A stretch of DNA of 63,160 nucleotides from Ornatilinea sp. (GCA_018433975.1 JAHDQE010000070.1:1-63160); one strand, 5' to 3'; positions 34,013 to 42,525 are shown, counted from the first letter of the stretch. Notes: generated by a model from the letters alone, not told the origin. Made by a program: numbers and translations.

Positions 34013-34555
34013 ATGACAGATTTCACCGGAATGGATGACGCAGTCCTCGTCAAACACGCCACAAAAGACCCGGAAGCCTTTGGGGTGCTGTACCGGCGTT
34101 ATCTTACGCCGCTCTATCGCTACCTCTATCAAAGGCTGGGAAACTCACACGATGCGGAAGACCTGACCGCCCAGGTTTTTACCGAAGCCTTGGAAGGGCT
34201 GGTCCACCATCGTTACCGTGAGAACGGTTGTTTTGCGGCCTGGTTATTCACCATCGCCCGCCGCCGGGCAGTTGATTTCTACCGTCAAAAACCCGTGGAA
34301 CAGCTTGACGACCCGCCCTCGCCGGAGCCCGGCCTGCTGGCAGCGATTGAAAAGAGTGAAAATCTGCAGCGCCTCGCTCACCTGCTCTCACAGTTGGATG
34401 AAGATCGCCGGGAACTCTTGCGGATGCGCTTCTCGACTGGGTTAAGTTATGCAAAGATTGGCCAGATTGAAGGGCGCAGCGAGGCGGCGGTCAAAATGAT
34501 GATTTATCGGACGCTTGAACACCTGCACATCCAATGGGAGGCGGAAAATGAATGA
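34013..34555 (+). CDS. ECF-type RNA polymerase sigma factor
   Basis: The 180-residue protein has a sigma-70 region 2 (FGVLYRRYLTPLYRYLYQRL through FAAWLFTIARRRAVDFYRQ) and region 4 (LDEDRRELLRMRFSTGLSYAKIGQIEGRSEAAVKMMIYRTLE). It redirects RNA polymerase to a small regulon. The next gene overlaps it by eight bases and encodes a membrane protein that is probably its partner. Confidence 0.92.
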   Translation: MTDFTGMDDAVLVKHATKDPEAFGVLYRRYLTPLYRYLYQRLGNSHDAEDLTAQVFTEALEGLVHHRYRENGCFAAWLFTIARRRAVDFYRQKPVEQLDDPPSPEPGLLAAIEKSENLQRLAHLLSQLDEDRRELLRMRFSTGLSYAKIGQIEGRSEAAVKMMIYRTLEHLHIQWEAENE

Positions 34556-35801
34556 AATGAAGCTGAACCTCCCTCCCGCATTGCAATCCGCGTTGGATGA
34601 GTTTTACGCCGCCCCACAACCCGATCCCGGTTTTGCGGAATCTCTGGAAGCTCAACTGCGCCGGCAGCAGATCGAATTGACTCAACCGGCTGTACCAAAG
34701 CGGGAGCTTCATTCCCTGCCCTCAAATGATCGGAGGTCTTTCATGCAGTTGCTGCGCACCCGTCCAATTTTGGCAGTAATGACCGCCATTCTGGCGCTGC
34801 TCCTCCTGACCGGCATTGCCTTTGCCGTCGTTCGGTTAGCCGGTTTCATCCCCGGAATTGGATTTGTAAATCATGTCCATTCCGTTTTGGAGACGCCCGT
34901 TGTTGTCCGGCGCGAAATCATGCCGTCCCCCACGGCAGACACATTCAAAACAGAAAGCCCCCGGATGACCCAGACGCCCTCATCCGGCCCCATTAACGAG
35001 TCCCCAGCGGATACCGGAGCAATTTCTGCCCAGCAACAGCAGGGAATCACCATCACCATTGAACAGGTCGTGGCGGAAGCGGACCGGCTGGTGATCGCTT
35101 ATCAGATCACCGGATTACCGCCGGATCTTTTCGGACCGGAGCGTGCCCAGACATTGCAGGCTTATGTCGAAGAACATCCGGAAGAGCCTATGCCCGTGCA
35201 GGTCCGCCTCCCGGATGGGACATTGTTAGGGCACCTCCCGGGGAGCGCCGGGCATTGTGCAGGGGAAGGCAGCCTTACAGCTTCACAACTGTCCTGCCAA
35301 TCGATATACGCGCCATTGCCGGAAGGGGTAACCCGGTTCACATTCGAAATCAGCCGGCTGCAAAACACCCTGCCCGGCGAGCTGCCCGAAGATTGGGCCA
35401 TCCCCGTCCAACTAAGCCCGGTTGCTTCAGAAGCGGCAAGCAGTTTGCAGGAGCCCGATCTCCGCAGCCAACCGGTCAACGGCATTACCCTGCGGCTGCT
35501 CAAAGTGGACCAGTCGCCTGCTCAGACCGCTTTCCAGCTTGGCCTGGAATGGCAAAGTGCTGACAGCTTTGTCCACCACACCGCGCCGATCACCCTTCAG
35601 GATGCCCGGGGGCGTTATTATGTCTCCACCGGCGGGCCGGATAACGGAAGCTATTCCGCGGACCACCCTGGTTTCACCACCCTGCCCTCCCAGGTAACCA
35701 GCCCCATAGATGGCAGCAGCCCGCTCACCTTCCGCCTGGATGGATCACCATGTCCGCGTCAACCCGCGGCAGCGGCGCGGATAACGGCGCCGGCATCCTG
35801 A
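34548..35801 (+). CDS. Anti-sigma-like membrane protein, 5' part of a frameshifted gene
   Basis: ATG 34548 overlaps the sigma-factor stop and has GGGAGG six bases upstream. The product has a short inside segment (1-75), one membrane helix (about 78-98), then an outside Thr/Pro/Ser region and beta-rich domain, as in sigma-coupled membrane regulators (DUF4179-like). In frame the reading ends 18 residues after FRLDG in an unlikely Pro/Ala/Arg tail. The sensible continuation is in another frame from about 35743 (next entry). One missing base would restore a protein of about 780 residues. Confidence 0.75.
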   Translation: MNEMKLNLPPALQSALDEFYAAPQPDPGFAESLEAQLRRQQIELTQPAVPKRELHSLPSNDRRSFMQLLRTRPILAVMTAILALLLLTGIAFAVVRLAGFIPGIGFVNHVHSVLETPVVVRREIMPSPTADTFKTESPRMTQTPSSGPINESPADTGAISAQQQQGITITIEQVVAEADRLVIAYQITGLPPDLFGPERAQTLQAYVEEHPEEPMPVQVRLPDGTLLGHLPGSAGHCAGEGSLTASQLSCQSIYAPLPEGVTRFTFEISRLQNTLPGELPEDWAIPVQLSPVASEAASSLQEPDLRSQPVNGITLRLLKVDQSPAQTAFQLGLEWQSADSFVHHTAPITLQDARGRYYVSTGGPDNGSYSADHPGFTTLPSQVTSPIDGSSPLTFRLDGSPCPRQPAAAARITAPAS

Positions 35802-36895
35802 CCTTTGACCCGGGCGATGCCCCCGCAATAGGTCGGGAATGGCCCCTTGACCAGACCTTCCAGGCTGGCCAGTTCACTTTGCATTTCGTCAAAGCCCGCC
35901 TCAAGGCCGCCCAGGACAATGGGATCGCGCTGGAGTTGGATATCGAGACCTCGCCGGAAATCACCGGGATCAATCTATACCCCAAGGAAGGTTCCTCTTT
36001 CTCAACCGAGAGCGGCTACGACCGCGCGCGGGGCATCCTGGTCAGCCGGGTTACCATTGCCGCCCTGCCCACCCGGCCGGTTGACCTTTACGTCTCGGAA
36101 GTGATTTACAAAGTGAAGGGCCCATGGGAGATCACCTGGCAGCCGCTGCGGTTGAACGCCCCAATCCCGACCCCCACCCCGGCCCCTACCCGTCTGGCCC
36201 CTCCCAATCCCACGTCCATTCTTGACGAGCCTCTCCTGAGCGAAATGGAAGCGTTATTGAGCAAGGCCGCGGCACCGGCCGGACCCGGTTGGGTACACCA
36301 GGTGAGTCTGCTCGACCAAACCTCCCCCACCGGGCTCGATACCGGTGACCAGATGGAAGAACCGCTGCAGATGCGCGTGGATGGCTGGTTCCTGCTGGAC
36401 GAGCAGGGTTACGCCCGCGTCACGGTTTATATCCGCAAGACCCTGGAGGGCGAATTTGTCTCTGCCGATGTAGAAAACGGCATCTACCACTTCAGCTTCC
36501 CCGAGGGCCGCAGCGGCATCGGCCAGGATATCTACCTTGCCAGACCTTCTTATTACTACAATCCGCTCTCCACACTCAATGGGTATGTTGCAGAAGGCGG
36601 TCAGATCACCCGGGAAATCAGCACCGTTGACGGGACGTCCTGCTACCTGTACACTGCGGCACGCACCTATGATCCTCCACTGATTTATTCATGGGAAGCC
36701 GCCCCAGTCCGGGTCATGGCGTATTCCGCCTGCATTGACCCCCTCACCGGGGCCGTCCTCCAGCTCCAGAGCCGGATGACCTACGCCGACGGCACCACCC
36801 GCATCAAAGACACCACTAGTTTCATTTCTCTGGAAAAGACGGAAAACCTCTTGGAAGAAGCCCGCCAACTGCTGGATAAGATCATCATGCCCTGA
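35750..36895 (+). CDS. 3' part of the frameshifted anti-sigma-like gene
   Basis: This frame has no Shine-Dalgarno site before its first ATG (35750), which falls inside the upstream frame. Restoring one base after GAT-GG at 35743 would join it as FRLDG-ITMSAST. It contains the rest of the beta-rich outside domain, a Pro/Thr linker (PIPTPTPAPTRLAPP) and a C-terminal domain of about 230 residues (FLLDEQGYARVTVY onward). It is therefore probably not an independent gene but the other half of a broken or mis-sequenced one. Confidence 0.7.
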   Translation: MSASTRGSGADNGAGILTFDPGDAPAIGREWPLDQTFQAGQFTLHFVKARLKAAQDNGIALELDIETSPEITGINLYPKEGSSFSTESGYDRARGILVSRVTIAALPTRPVDLYVSEVIYKVKGPWEITWQPLRLNAPIPTPTPAPTRLAPPNPTSILDEPLLSEMEALLSKAAAPAGPGWVHQVSLLDQTSPTGLDTGDQMEEPLQMRVDGWFLLDEQGYARVTVYIRKTLEGEFVSADVENGIYHFSFPEGRSGIGQDIYLARPSYYYNPLSTLNGYVAEGGQITREISTVDGTSCYLYTAARTYDPPLIYSWEAAPVRVMAYSACIDPLTGAVLQLQSRMTYADGTTRIKDTTSFISLEKTENLLEEARQLLDKIIMP

Positions 36896-36960
36896 CCCAT
36901 TCCCGTCCTGGCCGGGTAAGGAGAATGGACGCAGCTTTTTATCAGTCGGCAGGGTGCGGT

Positions 36961-37096
36961 GGGTAGGCCAGGTTGAGCATACTCTACGAAACCTAACATT
37001 TCGCCATTGCCTATAAAAATATTTCACATCCGCAAGTACCGGCAATACGTTACCACGGTGAAAAATATGCCCCTCCTGGAATGAATGACCGGCGGC
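36961..37096 (-). repeat. Dispersed intergenic repeat, copy D
   Basis: On the minus strand it reads GCCGCCGGTCATTCATTCC, AGGAGGGGCATATTTTTCACC, GTGGTAACGTATTGCCGG, a GGATGTGAAATATTTTTATAGG block, GGCGAAATGTTAGGTTTCG and a final CTCAACCTGG. It lacks the palindromic module. Its right edge meets the decayed FMN-binding gene. Confidence 0.72.
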
Positions 37097-37334
37097 ATGT
37101 ACAAATGGCGCGCCGACGAATATCTCATCATCGCCGGGCCAACGGAAAAGTGACCGGTATCGAGCTTGCTGGCAACATCGATCCAGGCGTTGAAAACACC
37201 GATTATGAGATACTCTACAGCCGCGTCATCCAGACGCAGTCTCTCCGCTGGATACCATCAGCGACGCTACCCTTACCTCAAAAGCCTGCCTCCGGGCGGT
37301 AGAGAGCGCCCTGCTACAGGCTCAGTATGATTAA
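37097..37334 (+). pseudogene. Decayed FMN-binding domain gene
   Basis: Three successive frames give pieces of one FMN-binding domain (RnfG/NqrC type). The first frame has MYKWRADEYLIIA (37097-37135), the second ANGKVTGIELAGN..YEILYSRVIQTQS (about 37137-37250), and the third LDTISDATLTSKACLRAVES..QAQYD to TAA 37332-37334. The last matches the D-A-V-S-G-A-T-x-T-S-K-A signature that carries covalent FMN. Two one-base losses and no N-terminal signal region mark it as dead. It abuts repeat copy D and is followed by a good terminator. Confidence 0.7.
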
Positions 37335-37350
37335 AGACCTGCCTAATCGT

Positions 37351-37381
37351 AGAGATGCCCCGACGGGGCATCTCTCATTTT
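37351..37381 (+). terminator. Rho-independent terminator
   Basis: A perfect 11-bp stem AGAGATGCCCC / GGGGCATCTCT with a three-base loop is followed by CATTTTT, 16 bases after the FMN-binding remnant. Confidence 0.8.
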
Positions 37382-37553
37382 TCAGCATACTCTTTTACAA
37401 GCACCGCTCTCAGAATGCCAGATAGTTCCCAAACAGGTACGACAGGGTCGTACCCACCTGCATCGCCCAGCACGTATCATTATTATCAATGCAATTTGAT
37501 CAATTCCGCAAATAAAATTCAAGAGTATTCACCACGATTATCTTCTTTTAGAA

Positions 37554-38030
37554 TCATTCAAGCACCATGACAGAATCATCACATTTTTCTAAATCTGCTT
37601 CCAACCATATTTCTCCAAGCCTCTTTTTGTGGAATCGGATATTACAATCAAAGATAGGACCAAAAGTACAAGATAAGATGATCTTAAAATCTCCAGATTT
37701 ACAGAGTAGTTTCTGCAATGAAAATGCATAACACATGCCCTGTTCTATAAAGAATTTTTCACATCCAATAGATTTATCTAATCCTACATAGTCATCAACA
37801 TGAATGTGATTAATTTCGCACTCTAATCCAGTTTGATCAAAAGCAGCTTCTAACGAAGCTTGAATATCAAAATTAGCAGGTAATAAATCCCTCAAGAAGA
37901 AACACCCCGCGTAATCAACAATCCCTCCCATTAATAATGATACTAATCTTGCTTCAAGTTTAACTTCTTTATTTTTGGGAACGATACTTAATTCACCAAG
38001 AAGTTTTTTCATAGACTTGTTCATTTTCAT
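37554..38030 (-). CDS. Low-GC hypothetical protein
   Basis: The 158-residue product starts MKMNKSMKKLLGELSIVPKN and is soluble, with several cysteines and mixed helix and strand. It has no recognised motif or membrane segment. The base composition is far lower in GC than the core genes. Its ATG follows the end of a truncated frame by three bases. It is a likely accessory gene of unknown role. Confidence 0.6.
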   Translation of the reverse strand: MKMNKSMKKLLGELSIVPKNKEVKLEARLVSLLMGGIVDYAGCFFLRDLLPANFDIQASLEAAFDQTGLECEINHIHVDDYVGLDKSIGCEKFFIEQGMCYAFSLQKLLCKSGDFKIILSCTFGPIFDCNIRFHKKRLGEIWLEADLEKCDDSVMVLE

Positions 38031-38033
38031 AAT

Positions 38034-38120
38034 TCATTCTTCCAAAAAATGTGAAGCTTTTTCTAAAGCATACTGAAAATTTGGTTCTTCCAACAAATTG
38101 TTCAACCCCTTTGGTAGGGC
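38034..38120 (-). pseudogene. C-terminal gene remnant
   Basis: On the minus strand an open frame ends at TGA 38034-38036 and reads LPKGLNNLLEEPNFQYALEK plus ASHFLEE, a plausible amphipathic helical end of a protein. Upstream it runs without a start into the hairpin repeat at 38138-38161. It seems to be the tail of a gene whose front was lost where the repeat now lies. Confidence 0.35.
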
Positions 38121-38137
38121 AACATTAGTATCGGTAG

Positions 38138-38161
38138 GGTGCAGTCGCTTTTGACTGCACC
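38138..38161 (-). repeat. 24-nt hairpin repeat, second copy
   Basis: Reverse complement of the 553-576 hairpin with a single difference, in the loop. It borders repeat copy E. Confidence 0.65.
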
Positions 38162-38169
38162 ACCCCTCA

Positions 38170-38241
38170 ATTAACCATCGGCAGTTCGAGTATGAAAATA
38201 TTTTAGCGAATTTACGTTTTGGGTGCGCTCCAACACACCTT
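38170..38241 (-). repeat. Dispersed intergenic repeat, copy E (palindromic half)
   Basis: On the minus strand it reads GGTGTGTTGGAGCGCACCC, then AAAACGTAAATTCGCTAAAATATTTTCAT across the second module. The later modules are absent. Confidence 0.65.
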
Positions 38242-38295
38242 GTATCTTTAAAAAGGGAACCAGTTCGGTTTCTAATCGGCTATCTCATCTTTCAA

Positions 38296-38685
38296 TTATG
38301 AAGAAACTGTCTTTTGTAGAATTAACAGCTTTTGTAAGCAATCTCGTTTTTGTTCCTCTCTCATTTGTAATGTCGTTAAAATTTTTGCCCCTGAATCCTG
38401 CCAGAATAAAACCCTCCCATCTAGTTCATTTGCCATATAAAGGATAGTATGTGCTTCTGAAAGAGACAACACCCAATAAACAGGAAAACCGTCCAAATAA
38501 CCATTAATAGTTTTTTCATCATCTGAAAGGCTTTCTAACAAATGCTTCACAATATAATCAACCCTCTCGGCTCCTAAATAAGTAACTTTGTTCTCTAGCA
38601 CGAGTGATACTCGACACCATTTTTCATTATTTATTGCAAGTCTCAGGATAAACGGATCTATTGAAAAATCCAATATCATTACCAC
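38296..38685 (-). CDS. Low-GC hypothetical protein
   Basis: A GTG at 38685 has GGAGGT nine bases upstream and begins MVMILDFSIDPFI; ATG 38679 is an alternative. The product of about 129 residues has strands, a KHLLESLSDDEKTINGYLDG helix and a basic C-terminus, with no motif I recognise. Size, low GC and place between repeats E and F mark it as an accessory, immunity-like orphan. No partner is seen. Confidence 0.6.
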   Translation of the reverse strand: MVMILDFSIDPFILRLAINNEKWCRVSLVLENKVTYLGAERVDYIVKHLLESLSDDEKTINGYLDGFPVYWVLSLSEAHTILYMANELDGRVLFWQDSGAKILTTLQMREEQKRDCLQKLLILQKTVSS

Positions 38686-39119
38686 AGCTCTGACACCTCC
38701 TGACCATTTTGAAAAAAATTACTGTATCATAAAATATTCCAATTTTCATAAATGTATTGGAACTTTTGAACGGTAATGGTTTCCGCAAACTCGCCCATCC
38801 CCTGAATTACTCCTTAGACATTTTGCATATTAGACCACGCCACTTCCCCTAAACTGAACAAATACATAGTGAGTAGATTGGGTTGAGCGCATTTTGCGAA
38901 ACCCAACATTCGCCGTTATCCATAAAATATTTCACATCCGCAGATACCGGCAATAAACACCACGGAAGGAGCTCTGACAGGGTGCCGCATAGGCCGGGTC
39001 TCAAAGCAGCCCCCCGGGAAGCGCCTCAGAGGTTCTTTATTCCCTGTTTCACTCAGACAAACCTTGCAGGTTTTCTCCCTTGACGTTTTCACCGATTGCC
39101 TTATGCTAATGTTATCTGT
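38686..39119. other. Gene-free stretch containing repeat copy F
   Basis: Apart from repeat copy F (38873-38970) nothing codes convincingly. A GC-rich segment follows the repeat, and a T-rich, CAAACCTTGCAGGTTT-containing stretch at about 39056-39072 could be a weak terminator. Confidence 0.4.
38873..38970 (-). repeat. Dispersed intergenic repeat, copy F (tail half)
   Basis: On the minus strand it reads CGTGGTGTTTATTGCCGGTATC, TGCGGATGTGAAATATTTTAT, GGATAACGGCGAATGTTGGG and TTTCGCAAAATGCGCTCAACC, joined over short gaps. This matches copies C and D from the CACCGTGGT module onward. Confidence 0.7.
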
Positions 39120-40094
39120 TTACCTGCTCATAACATGAATCCATTCACCGTTCGCAAAAAACACTTGATTGTTGTCAAACCGACCATACCAACCAACCTG
39201 TTGAAGGATATCTTTCTGAAAAACATCATCGATATAGATGAGCTGGGTACTGAAATCACTCAAAACAGTCCTTACAACTACCCATTGTTGATCCCCATAA
39301 GCCGTTGAGGTTAATAAGTATTCATCATCGTTTTCGATATACTCTTTCCTGGGGGCCAGTTCTTTTATCCATTCCACTCTCTGGTCCATTATCTCATCCG
39401 ATTTTGTAAAAACCGTCACCCACTTCTTTTCTCCATAATCTATATCCGTTACCCAAAAACCTTGCTCTGCTGCAACAACGATTTCCTCCAACGGTACTTC
39501 CGATGAAAGGATAATTTTTTGGTTGGCAGTTCCTGTTATTTGAGTGGATGCTACCAGCCAGGTATTATCCCCCCATGCCATACAATCAATTTTATTGCCC
39601 TTTTCTAACAACCGGTTGAAAGTTTCCGAGTCTGCGGTCTTATAGATATTAACATCTTGGATCAACCCCGGGTTGTTCATAATGGTAATAAGCCACAAAC
39701 CATCCCCATAGGAAATACTATTGATTTGTTCAAAACCATTTTCTTGCCACATTCTTAACTTTGCAAGAGCAAGAGGTAATTCTTTAGAAACAATAAACAT
39801 ATTGCTTCCATCACTACCTGCTACTACGGGGAGAGGTGTCGGGGGAATCAATTCCTCCGCTTCGAGTGAGGGAGTCTCGGTGACAGGCAGCGATTGAGTA
39901 GTGGTCATTTCAGGTTGAAGTGGCGCTTCTTCCGTGCTTTCTGAGAGTATTATCCGTTCAACATCTGGTGATTTAGGTGTATCCATAGCAACCGCAGGAG
40001 TTGAACCAATAGTGGAGTCCCTCTGCTGCATAACGGTGCAGCCTCCAAGGATCAAAGCTCCGCAGAGTAAACCACATGCAAGAATTTTCTTCAT
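39120..40094 (-). CDS. Lipoprotein with DUF7477-like repeats
   Basis: From ATG 40094 (MKKILACGLLCGALILGGC) it encodes 324 residues with a clear lipobox (LGGC) and a Ser/Thr/Pro/Glu-rich linker to about residue 105. Four or so repeats follow of a strand pair of the form SISYGDGLWLI / MAWGDNTWLV / DIDYGEKKWVT / STAYGDQQWVV. The YGDxxW unit is the DUF7477 pattern. It is probably attached outside the membrane. The binding partner is unknown. Confidence 0.72.
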   Translation of the reverse strand: MKKILACGLLCGALILGGCTVMQQRDSTIGSTPAVAMDTPKSPDVERIILSESTEEAPLQPEMTTTQSLPVTETPSLEAEELIPPTPLPVVAGSDGSNMFIVSKELPLALAKLRMWQENGFEQINSISYGDGLWLITIMNNPGLIQDVNIYKTADSETFNRLLEKGNKIDCMAWGDNTWLVASTQITGTANQKIILSSEVPLEEIVVAAEQGFWVTDIDYGEKKWVTVFTKSDEIMDQRVEWIKELAPRKEYIENDDEYLLTSTAYGDQQWVVVRTVLSDFSTQLIYIDDVFQKDILQQVGWYGRFDNNQVFFANGEWIHVMSR

Positions 40095-40189
40095 CTGTTG
40101 GCTCCTGTAATTCCCCATCTCTTCTTATCCCCCATCGGTATCTTAGTATGGAAATATTGCCGCGAATTGGGACTTTTTGACCGGACGAC

Positions 40190-41044
40190 CTAACTCCTCC
40201 CGTCCTCCTTCAAAAAAGCTTCGGCCAGATTGCCCCACTCATGGATTTGCAGTGTTTCCGCCCGGCGCTGCGGGTCAATCGCCGCCCGGGTTAGCAGGGC
40301 CCGGACATCATCTTTCGATACTCCCAGCCCCCCCGACAGCGCGTTGAGCAGGGTTTTTCGCTTCTGTGAAAAGCCCGCCTTGGCAAGTTTGAAAAAGGTA
40401 TCCAGATGTTCCACCGGAACCAGCGGCTGGTCATACAGGTCAATCCGGATCACTTTAGAATCCACTTTAGGCGGGGGATAAAACGCGCCGGCGGGGATGT
40501 GCAGGACCGTGGTCGGTTTCCCATACACCTGAATGCTGAGGGCCAGCAGGCTGTACTTATCCGTCGCGCAGATCCGCTCGGCGACTTCTTTCTGGATGGT
40601 CAATACCAGTCTCTGAGGTGGATTTCCGGATTCCAGGAGATGGCGGATCAATGCCGAGGTAATGTAATAGGGGATATTCGCCACCACCTGATAAGGCTCC
40701 CCCTGCATGAGTTCTGCCGGGTCCAGGTCAAGGATATCTCCCTGGATGATGGAAACATTCTCCCAATCCGATAGCACGGATTGAAGCGCCGGGACCAACG
40801 CACTGTCCAGCTCAACCGCCACCACCTTATGGGCCGCGCCGGCCAGGTAGCGGGTCAGGCTCCCCACCCCCGGGCCGATCTCCAGAACGTTTTGTGTTGG
40901 GGCAACCTCTGCCGCTCTGACAATATTCTCAAGCGCCGTAGAGTCAATTAAAAAGTTCTGTCCAAGGCTCTTTTGAGGCCTGAGCCCAAACTCGCGAAGG
41001 ATCGTAGGGACTTTGAGAGGCGGTAAATTTATGGAAGGATCCAT
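40190..41044 (-). CDS. rsmA: 16S rRNA A1518/A1519 dimethyltransferase RsmA
   Basis: This 284-residue enzyme (KsgA) dimethylates two adjacent adenines in helix 45 of 16S rRNA with SAM. QNFLIDSTALENIV and VLEIGPGVGSLTRYL are the substrate and SAM motifs, and VANIPYYIT is the N-x-P-Y catalytic motif. It begins 16 bases inside the end of the YabE-like gene, the same order as yabE-rnmV-ksgA in Bacillus but without rnmV. Confidence 0.95.
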   Translation of the reverse strand: MDPSINLPPLKVPTILREFGLRPQKSLGQNFLIDSTALENIVRAAEVAPTQNVLEIGPGVGSLTRYLAGAAHKVVAVELDSALVPALQSVLSDWENVSIIQGDILDLDPAELMQGEPYQVVANIPYYITSALIRHLLESGNPPQRLVLTIQKEVAERICATDKYSLLALSIQVYGKPTTVLHIPAGAFYPPPKVDSKVIRIDLYDQPLVPVEHLDTFFKLAKAGFSQKRKTLLNALSGGLGVSKDDVRALLTRAAIDPQRRAETLQIHEWGNLAEAFLKEDGRS

Positions 41045-42414
41045 GGAATGGTCTCCGGCACCGGTGTAAGGAAATAGATCGTTGTGTCATAATACCACGG
41101 TTCAAACTCTTCATCGGTGAAACCGAGATCAATCCAGTATTTCCCCGAAACACCGCCCCCGATATCCGCGATGGTACCAACGCCATAATCCGGCACGTAA
41201 ATCTGTTGGCCGGCCATCAGGCGGTACCAGGCCGAAGTAACGCCGATCACACCGCGCTGTACCGGCAGCCCTAAGGATGTCCCGTAGTAACATTTTTCCG
41301 TTCCGGAACGGCAGGGCGAATAAGATGTGGCATATACCGTAACCGCCCGCCAGTATTCAATCGTCCCGGAAGGGGTATCCAGTGTGTGGACAACGACCTG
41401 GGTTCCGTAACCCACTTTCTTGGTAACCGGCTCTTTTGCCACCCATTCCGCGTCCGTTTCGCGGGAAACTTCTTTCCCGTTTTCGTAGCGGATGCGCACC
41501 CGGCTGGCTTTAATGCCCGCTTCGCCGGGCTCCACAACGCTGCGCTGGTCCAGTTCCGTATCCGGGTCTTCGATGAACTCCGTCTCAAACGCGATCGGCG
41601 TTTGTTCCAAAAGTATCTCTTCCTCCACGCGGACGACTTTGATCACCCCCTCCGCGGGGATGGGGTCCGTTTCAGGGGGGATGGTGTAATCGAGGCCCTG
41701 CAGCGCGAGCCCCACTTCGGCCAGAGCTTCACCGACGGTGGGCGCGGCAGATTGGCTGGAGACTTTTGTGCCGCCCCCCTGGATGGTGATGGGCCGCGCG
41801 CGGGTCAGGGTGAGTTTCATTCCTTCCTGTACGGGCTGCTCAAGCGATGCCGAAAGCCGGTCCAACCCGGAAACCAGAATGCCTGCCTCCTCCAATGCCG
41901 AGCCAACTGTGGCAGCTGCGGTGTAGAGGAGTTTTTCCTTCCCCCCTTCTTCCAGGGTGAAAGGAACCGCCGGGTTGAACTGCAGCACATAAGCAGGGGC
42001 CAGCAGAAGAGGCTGGTCAGGCGGGACGGGTTCTCCATTCCAAAGGATGCGGTCTTTGGGGAACAATTTAATACCCAGGTCCGCCAGCAAATTGGCCGGG
42101 ATCCGTTCCGAAGCCTGAATGGGCGCGAGAAGGCCCGTTTCGGGCATCCATACCTGCACAGGACGGGCCCGGTCAACACGGATCACACCCTTCCAGCCCA
42201 GAAGGTGGTTTGGCAGTGGAGTGATTCGGTCCTGTGAGGTAGGGGAAATCTGCGCCGAGTTCAAAGCCTGGCGGACGGTCAGCGCCCGGGTTTGGATGAC
42301 AAAAGACTGTCCATCCACAACAATTGTAATGGGCCGGCGCAGTCCGAAAAACAACAGCGCCAAACCCAGGAGGATCAAAATAATCGATGAGAGGGCTGTA
42401 TTTCGCCTGTTCAT
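41029..42414 (-). CDS. YabE-like protein with ubiquitin-like (DUF348), G5 and 3D domains
   Basis: The 461-residue secreted or anchored protein has an N-terminal membrane segment (about 8-24) and three DUF348 repeats (IVVDGQSFVIQTRALTVRQAL, then LLYTAAATVGSALEEAG and a third). A G5 domain (about 275-350) and a C-terminal 3D domain follow; the 3D domain has YATSYSPC and the Asp-bearing TIADIGGGVSGKYWIDLG. This is the layout of YabE/Rpf-like wall-acting lytic proteins. It is upstream of rsmA, overlapping it. Confidence 0.88.
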   Translation of the reverse strand: MNRRNTALSSIILILLGLALLFFGLRRPITIVVDGQSFVIQTRALTVRQALNSAQISPTSQDRITPLPNHLLGWKGVIRVDRARPVQVWMPETGLLAPIQASERIPANLLADLGIKLFPKDRILWNGEPVPPDQPLLLAPAYVLQFNPAVPFTLEEGGKEKLLYTAAATVGSALEEAGILVSGLDRLSASLEQPVQEGMKLTLTRARPITIQGGGTKVSSQSAAPTVGEALAEVGLALQGLDYTIPPETDPIPAEGVIKVVRVEEEILLEQTPIAFETEFIEDPDTELDQRSVVEPGEAGIKASRVRIRYENGKEVSRETDAEWVAKEPVTKKVGYGTQVVVHTLDTPSGTIEYWRAVTVYATSYSPCRSGTEKCYYGTSLGLPVQRGVIGVTSAWYRLMAGQQIYVPDYGVGTIADIGGGVSGKYWIDLGFTDEEFEPWYYDTTIYFLTPVPETIPWILP

Positions 42415-42525
42415 AAAATGGATTGTATCAAAGAAAGATTAAATTCTTCAAAGAATATTGGGGAGGGAATAACCCATGGAAGGGAAAGGGATTTTTCCGG
42501 TCTTTTGAGAAAGTGTAGAAGCGTT

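Noticed and set aside
35700..35801. Programmed frameshift joining the two halves of the sigma-linked gene
   Set aside because: No slippery heptamer or clear stimulatory structure is seen at the junction; a simple one-base loss explains it better.
41386..42237. 283-codon frame opposite the YabE-like gene
   Set aside because: It is antisense to a gene with clear domains and has low-complexity Arg/Gly/Phe content.
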